Source of the DNA: Cololabis saira
Lineage: Eukaryota > Chordata > Actinopteri > Beloniformes > Belonidae
Direction of reading: 5' to 3'
Length of the DNA stretch: 64,000 nucleotides
NCBI RefSeq assembly: GCF_033807715.1
Contig: NC_084606.1
Span: forward strand, 39,963,848-40,027,847
In this document: positions 58,486-64,000 of the stretch, piece after piece
Layout: each line of letters opens with the position of its first letter
Position numbering within the stretch: the stretch's first letter is position 1
Position numbers and translations under genes: made by a program
Notes under the pieces: model-generated
Databases searched by the model: none
What the model was told of the DNA's origin: nothing
What the model saw: the letters and a program-made list of their open reading frames with translations, nothing else

Positions 58486-58784
58486 ATAGTTTGTATATTT
58501 GAATCTAATGTACTTCATGCGTCTTCTTACTGCTGCATAGGGATTTATACTGTTCTTCCAGAATAGTTGAAAGGTCCTTTTACACAGCACATTTGATTGA
58601 GAAGAACGGGATGACTGTTATATGGTACTACTATGACTGCTATATAAGTAGTGATGACGAAATACTCTAGTGAAGCAACTTTTTGGTTTTGGCGAGTAAA
58701 AAATCTGTTTGGCGAGTAACTTTTTTGACCTACTAGCCACTTGGCTAGTAGGTCAAAAAGTTAATTTCAAGCCCTGGGTGCAGG

Positions 58785-60440
58785 TGTGTTTTTACCCGAG
58801 AAGAACATAGTTATGGGTCGTTGTTGTAGCTCATTTTTCTTCTGGGCAACAATATTCTTCTAAACCGAGATTCCACCATAGATTATATCTGAGAACTGTA
58901 ATGAACGATTCATTAAAGGCTCCCGCTCTTGAGCTGCTGCTGAAGCTCATTGGCCGTTCTCAGCTTGTTGCTAAGCAACCAACGTTATTGACACAGGAAG
59001 TGAAGAAGCGGGGAGACTGTTTAGCCAATCAAAATGCAGAACACGATGCACAATGCAAATCCGTGAAGCAGCGAGACGTGAAAGGAGAACCGCGTTATAG
59101 CGAGGGATTACTGTAAACTGGTTCTCTTCATTCATTTGCTACAAAAAATGTATCTTATCCTTATCGGGGTCACAATAATGGACAAACACAGCGTGCTTAC
59201 GATGATAAATAATCAGAATGAAGCATTGTGCGTATCGTGGACACTGAAAGTGAGCGTGGAGACTAATAGTTCAGGATCTGGAGAAACTAGTTTGCAGACA
59301 TGGACTCCAATTATTGACATGTTTGCAAGTGGGGCTTTTGTGACTGATAAGTGCGTGGAGCTGCCATGTTTAGGACCCTGAATGGGCAGGACGCTCCTGG
59401 CGGAGAACCGTGGACTCTTTACGCTTGACGCTGATTCTTCTACATTTGAATGTCCATCTATGGAGCAGATATTTTAAGCATGCAATCCAGTAATCCAGGG
59501 AGGAAAAACTAAATAAAGCTATCAGGAAACGTGGTGCAGAGACCCCCGCCCCACCCAGCCCCCGTCCACGGCTCCTCCCAGTCAGCTGCTGGGCTCCTCA
59601 GAGCTGGTTCAGCCCGTGTGTCACTGGCCAGACCCGTCCTGCTCTCAACAACAGGCTTTTGTCTCCTGCACTGGAGGACGCTTTATTAACTCTGCGCCCA
59701 CAGAACAATAATTCACGCTGCCTCTGCTAGCAGACCAACTGAAACTCCACCTACGGGAGCGCTGTTTAAATAAAGTAAGAGCTGAGATATAATAATGATA
59801 ATAATAATAATAATAATAATACCTGGCTCAAGGCCCAGGGACGTCCTGATCCAGGCGGGAATCAGACCCGATACCTCCAGGTATTCGCTTACAGCCAACT
59901 TACAGACTTAGAAACACCAATGATGCTAAAATACTTTAATAAATAAGAAAATAATGATATATGCTGTTCATTCTAAACAAAAACGTAGATTTCTCATTTC
60001 TGCATCTATTTCGTCTTCCATCCCGGCCCTGTGTCAAACAGACGATGTTTTCACAAGCCTTGGTCTCAAGATGAAACATGGAGTGGGTTGCGCCGCAACA
60101 TTTATTTCACTTGTTCAGCTTTTCTTAACCCAGTGATGGAAGACGATGCCAGCAAGAGACAATAATGGCGGTTCCAGAAGGAACTCTTGAAGAATTCAAA
60201 CGAAGCACTAACTCAGTTATACAGTTTAAAAACACATACAAGAAAACAATTCTTGACAAATGTAGAAATAAGGACCTCTAAAGAACTCAATTTACTTTCT
60301 GTAGGTATTTCTTTTATTATTATTCTGTTCCTTATGTGATACATCATATATGATACAAATGTAACTATCTGCTTTCATTGCTGGTCATGGATCATCAGAG
60401 AAGTGACTGGAAATTACATTTGAGTTTAGGATATTGTAGG
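58785..60440. other. Intergenic or intron 1, nothing recognised
   Basis: Includes (TAA)n at about 59790-59821. No supported exon. Confidence 0.4.
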
Positions 60441-60444
60441 AGGC

Positions 60445-60766
60445 CAGTTTAATTATGCCTTGATCTTTGTTCATAGTTTGTGTTGTATTTTATTTTTTTT
60501 GTTATTTTGTTTTTTCTCTCTTTTCTTATTTTAATTTTCATATTTTCTATGGCATATGATTTGATATTGTGAGGAAGGGAAAGGACTAAATCAGCGTTCT
60601 GCTTCCTCCTGTTCCCTCTCCAATACATTATTTTGCTGTTGTTCTTTATTTCTGGATGAGACTGTTCAATTGTTTTTCTTTTTTGATAATTTGACACTTT
60701 TAATCTGATGGTGATTTGTTGTTGTTCGAGATAAAGCCAATAATAAAAAAAAAAAAAAAAAAAAGC
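60445..60766 (+). mobile_element. LINE-like 3' UTR with A-tail
   Basis: T-rich non-coding sequence ending GATAAAGCCAATAATAAA followed by A18 (about 60747-60764). Confidence 0.45.
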
Positions 60767-61665
60767 TCCTGCATATGAAATGAGTCCCATGCGGCTGCCT
60801 GCTCCCCTGGGCGCTGTGTTAGGACCACAACAGCTCTGCACTTTCAAACAAGCTGGAAAAGCCCAAACATGCAGGTGATCAAAGTCTGATTAAATCCTGA
60901 CTCACTCAAGTGTCTGTTGGGATTTTGGTCCAGATTTTTGAATTGCATTTTGGGTCATTTGCAGTTGGTGTGTTGAAGGTTTAGCTACATGTGCCAGATA
61001 AACATATCTTGTTGTGGTTCAGCCTGTCTAATGCTGGTGAATGGATAAATCTGTTCATCTGCTGTCTTATCTGAACGGTACGCTTCATCATGTGATTTTT
61101 TGGAATGCGTGTCTGAAAAACCAGTTTGTAGGGGGTTAGCCCTTCCACATCACCCTCCCCCTCCATCCCACGATGAACGGGGACACAATAACCCACAGGG
61201 ATGGGGCCGAGTGGGAACAATACTGACAATATCTTCTGCCTACGTCTGATTTCTGGCCTTAAAGGCCTTATATATACTTCCAGACACTAAACATACCCTA
61301 CTGGGAGGCTTCACTCCCAGAACACTCGTATTACCCTTTGAAAATCCACACAGTCGGTGATAAAAGCACGCTCCCCACCCCCTTAAAGGCAGTCCACGTA
61401 CATTCATCAAACAGTGTTCTGCAACAACAGACGTGCCCGTGGGTCCACAAGGTGCACAACAGCAAACAATAGCTGAGCTTTGTTCTGGCACGCAGGAGCT
61501 ACCAGGAAACACAGAGGAGTCGGCCGAGCCTCCATGGTGTGTGTGAACCTCTGACCTTCCTGAGGGAAGCTGGTTTCTCTCAGGGATGGGGGGGCTGATG
61601 TTAGAAACATTGCTGGGAGGGGTGGGGGGGCGCCTTACAGTGCAATCTTACCCCAGTTAAACTAC
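60767..61665. other. Intergenic or intron 1, nothing recognised
   Basis: No exon or repeat recognised. Confidence 0.4.
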
Positions 61666-61671
61666 TATTGA

Positions 61672-61790
61672 CGCTTTTCCACTAGTACCTATTCATCTCA
61701 ACTCGGCCTGGTTTCTTTTCCACTACAGTTCAGCACCTGGAGCAGAAGTAGGAGGTTGGAGTGAAGCTGCTGTGACGTATTTGATCAGTC
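61672..61790. repeat. Fragment of the TGGYGCTTTTCC MITE family
   Basis: GACGCTTTTCCACTAGTACC and the internal GAAGTAGGAGGTTGGAGTGA match the full copies; the rest is missing. Confidence 0.7.
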
Positions 61791-62655
61791 CGACTGTAGA
61801 ATCAGGTTTAGCACAAAAGTGGAGGCAAACATTCAGTAACAAAAACTATGATGATGAGTTTGTAAACAAAACTGGTCCTTCAGTGGAAGAGTCACACAAC
61901 GTCACATTCATGAAGTGAAAATGAAATGCGCTCCAAGAGGATGTCACATGGTCACGCCGTCGGGGGAAAAGGCTGTATTGGCAATTTTATCTTCTTTTTT
62001 CATCTCTGGTGAGTTTGAAAGACATAATTACTGCAAACGTGTGCATGAGGGGAAGCTCTCTCCAGCATTCATTTGAGGAGAAATACGTGTTTTGTAACGC
62101 CAGCCTCAAAGATTACCATCATTGCTTGGAACAAAATGTTATTTATACTCTTTAAGGTGCATATTACATCCACTGGTTCTGCCGTTGATGCAACAAAATC
62201 TGCTTCCCTTTCCAGTTTAAGGTGAGCATCAGCTCAGATCTAGCTTGGCAAGCCCTCACCTGACACCGATGGTGACTGTATCATGACTGTCCCCACCCAC
62301 ACTGGGAAGCAGACAGGGCTTTGGCTGGAAACGTGGAGGCATAACTACCAGGTTTCTAAGTGAAACAGAGAGCACCTTATTACTCAGATACCAGGCACCG
62401 CCATAAAGACACCGTGTGTGCTGTAAAAACACTTATTAAAGAATGAATCTATACAATTTAAAGAAATTATTGACAGATGACAGTCATAGTAGTGCACAAC
62501 GCTGAATTAGAGCTAAATGAATAACAGACAAGTCACCCTGAGGAACTACCCAAAGGGTCGCCGTCATAGATCCACACCACAGGAGGAAAGCTGAAGGAGC
62601 AGAACAGCAGGTACAGCTGTATAGCTACGACCGCAAAAGCCTTTTATTTATTCAT
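61791..62655. other. Intergenic or intron 1, nothing recognised
   Basis: No exon, repeat or family match seen. Confidence 0.4.
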
Positions 62656-62661
62656 CTTAAA

Positions 62662-63060
62662 ATGGTAAAGCGGTGTGCTGGGGGCACTTGTAAAAGTGAC
62701 ACCCTCTACCCAGAGAGAATCAAAGGAATGAATTTCATTTGTTTATTTGGAAGGGACAGATACAGAAAACATAGACAGACATAAATGGCTATCTGATGCC
62801 TGTATCATAGCGTTTATAGCGAATGCCAATTTGCAACACTGGTCCCTAACAGGGCTCACATCACAATTAAAAGAGAGGAGTTAGAAAAGTACACATACTT
62901 GAATGTCATCCCTTTACCAAAACCAACGGTAAATTATGAAAAATGTCTGCTTTGGATAAAGCTATGTGAATGGCCAGACTTGCAGTTCAACTCTTCCACC
63001 GTGCTATCAGATAAACTCATCAAAATATCTAGTTTTCGCAAAAAACCTCAGTTTTTTTAA
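62662..63060 (+). pseudogene. THAP-domain coding relic, split by a retroposon
   Basis: ATG at 62662 opens MVKRCAGGTCKSDTLYPER, the N-terminal half of a THAP zinc finger (Cys pair of the C2CH set, then the YPER spacing). The frame breaks at 62738. It resumes at 62910 with PLPKPTVNYEKCLLWIKLC, the conserved FP.P and Trp-containing part of the domain, and runs to TAA about 63055. The distal Cys-x2-His pair and the AVPTIF box are missing. The source could be a P-element-like transposon (THAP9-like) or a THAP gene pseudocopy. Confidence 0.65.
62739..62899 (-). mobile_element. Short retroposon inserted in the THAP relic, TSD TGAATKTCAT
   Basis: 161 bp between TGAATTTCAT (62729-62738) and TGAATGTCAT (62900-62909). 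Read on the minus strand it ends CCCTTCCAAATAAACAA, the usual 3' tail of a fish LINE/SINE. Confidence 0.65.
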
Positions 63061-64000
63061 ACTCACTACACGGTACCCAAAGTGTTTTTTTTTTTATTTA
63101 TATCTAGTTTCTGTTGATTTTCTTAGGTACAATAATTTGAAATAAAGTGATGTAAAACCCAGTTTTTAGAACCGAAGTGGACAGGAGAGTTGACAGTGTT
63201 GACAGAGTTAACAAAGTGTCAATTGTGTCCCATACTCCTTTACTTCCCAAAGAAAAATAGTATTGATGAATACCGTGATATAAGACAAACTGCATCACCT
63301 TCACAGGGCCGTAACATGTGCTAAGCATGACTACAGTAGGGGGTCCACGCGACACACTTCATGGGGGGCCAAGTAGTCAGCGCACAACCCACAGCTGACA
63401 GGAATATGAGACACCAGCCCACAACAAGAACGTCTCTGACATTGGTGCCTGAGATAATTATCATCCAGATCATGCTAAAGATGAGATATATGTGCCAAAA
63501 CCCTTAGCAACAACATATCACCGTACCCAATGCAAGTTAAGACAACAACGGCGTTGTCTGCCAATCCTGCGAGTGACATAATCAGACGGCTGTTTCTAGG
63601 TTAGAAACACAACAACTCCATGGTGATCTTCAGAGAACGACCTCTATCTCTGCTAGATGTTCAACTTCTTAATGTTCTGTCAGCATTTCTCCCTTTTTAT
63701 ACGACACCAACACAATTTCCTTTTGGGAACAAATAAAGTGTTATTCAGTTAAATTCACTGGATCTCAAACTGCTCCATCGTACATTACTTCATCCAAATC
63801 CTGTTAGCTTTCAGACTCAGCCTGGATGACATCACTTGAGTCGGAAGTTGGGAGGGGGTGTTGTGTAAGACCTGATCAACTTCCTCCAGAGCCACAGAAG
63901 ACACTGTGGTGGTGTTTAACTGTTTAACCCCACTCACTCTGATACCAATCACCAGATCTAACTCCCTGAACGGTAAACACATTCACCACAGGTACCGGGG
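63061..64000. other. Intergenic or intron 1, nothing recognised
   Basis: No exon or recognisable repeat; the window ends within unannotated sequence. Confidence 0.4.

Larger units (their letters stand above)
57259..58776. mobile_element. hAT element (CAGGGCTTGAAATTA ends), TSD GGTGCAGG
   Basis: CAGGGCTTGAAATTA to TTAATTTCAAGCCCTG; GGTGCAGG at 57251-57258 and 58777-58784. Holds a duplicated GC-rich block (57555-57632 and 58090-58160) and palindromic MITE copies P11 and P12. No transposase frame. Confidence 0.93.

Noticed and set aside
59815..59885. tRNA-like segment on the minus strand (GGGTCTGATTCCCGCC resembles a T-arm)
   Set aside because: No acceptor stem, anticodon arm or D-arm could be assembled; at best a tRNA-derived repeat remnant.

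Overview
This is a stretch of teleost fish genomic DNA, probably from a percomorph. Short exons with clean GT/AG splice sites sit in long introns. The repeats are typical of fish: a Rex3/RTE-type LINE end, L1- and L2/Rex1-like LINE relics, a Tc1 transposase relic, several hAT and PIF/Harbinger-like non-autonomous elements, long CA and AT arrays. There is no prokaryotic or organellar signal.

The one host gene I can support is lrch4 (leucine-rich repeats and calponin-homology domain containing 4), on the minus strand. Seven exons read right to left (23504-23648, 15800-15929, 15616-15721, 9637-9883, 8613-8709, 6794-6902, 6608-6714) join in phase at every junction. An eighth (4258-4310) also fits in phase, and a 41-nt ninth (3858-3898) is a weak candidate. 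Together they encode the LRR array and the first part of the linker. The C-terminal CH-domain exons would lie left of position 1. The exon carrying the start codon was not found; it is probably right of 64000, so most of 23.65-64 kb is likely intron 1, but this is not proven.

Region by region. 0-4 kb: Rex3-type LINE end, a pogo/Tigger transposase relic carrying a palindromic MITE, and a LINE tail split by a mariner MITE that is itself split by a hAT. 4.35-6.57 kb: a 12-bp minisatellite that fills almost an entire lrch4 intron. 7-23.5 kb: lrch4 exons separated by MITEs, an L1 relic, a GC-rich block with a 190-bp CA array, an AT-rich palindrome and a solo LTR. 23.7-27.3 kb: an L2/Rex1-like LINE split by two Harbinger-like MITEs. 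27-64 kb: mostly nested DNA transposons with unannotated spacer, plus a 28S rRNA gene fragment (39.42-39.79 kb), two further large simple or minisatellite arrays, a Tc1 relic and a THAP-domain relic split by a retroposon.

The main pattern beyond lrch4 is the nesting of transposons. Nine hAT-like elements could be delimited, eight with convincing 8-bp target-site duplications. Three Harbinger-like elements have TTA/TAA duplications and two elements have TTAA. A short palindromic MITE occurs about twelve times and sits inside pogo, hAT and Harbinger-like hosts. Family names rest on terminal sequences and remembered family features; no database search was run.
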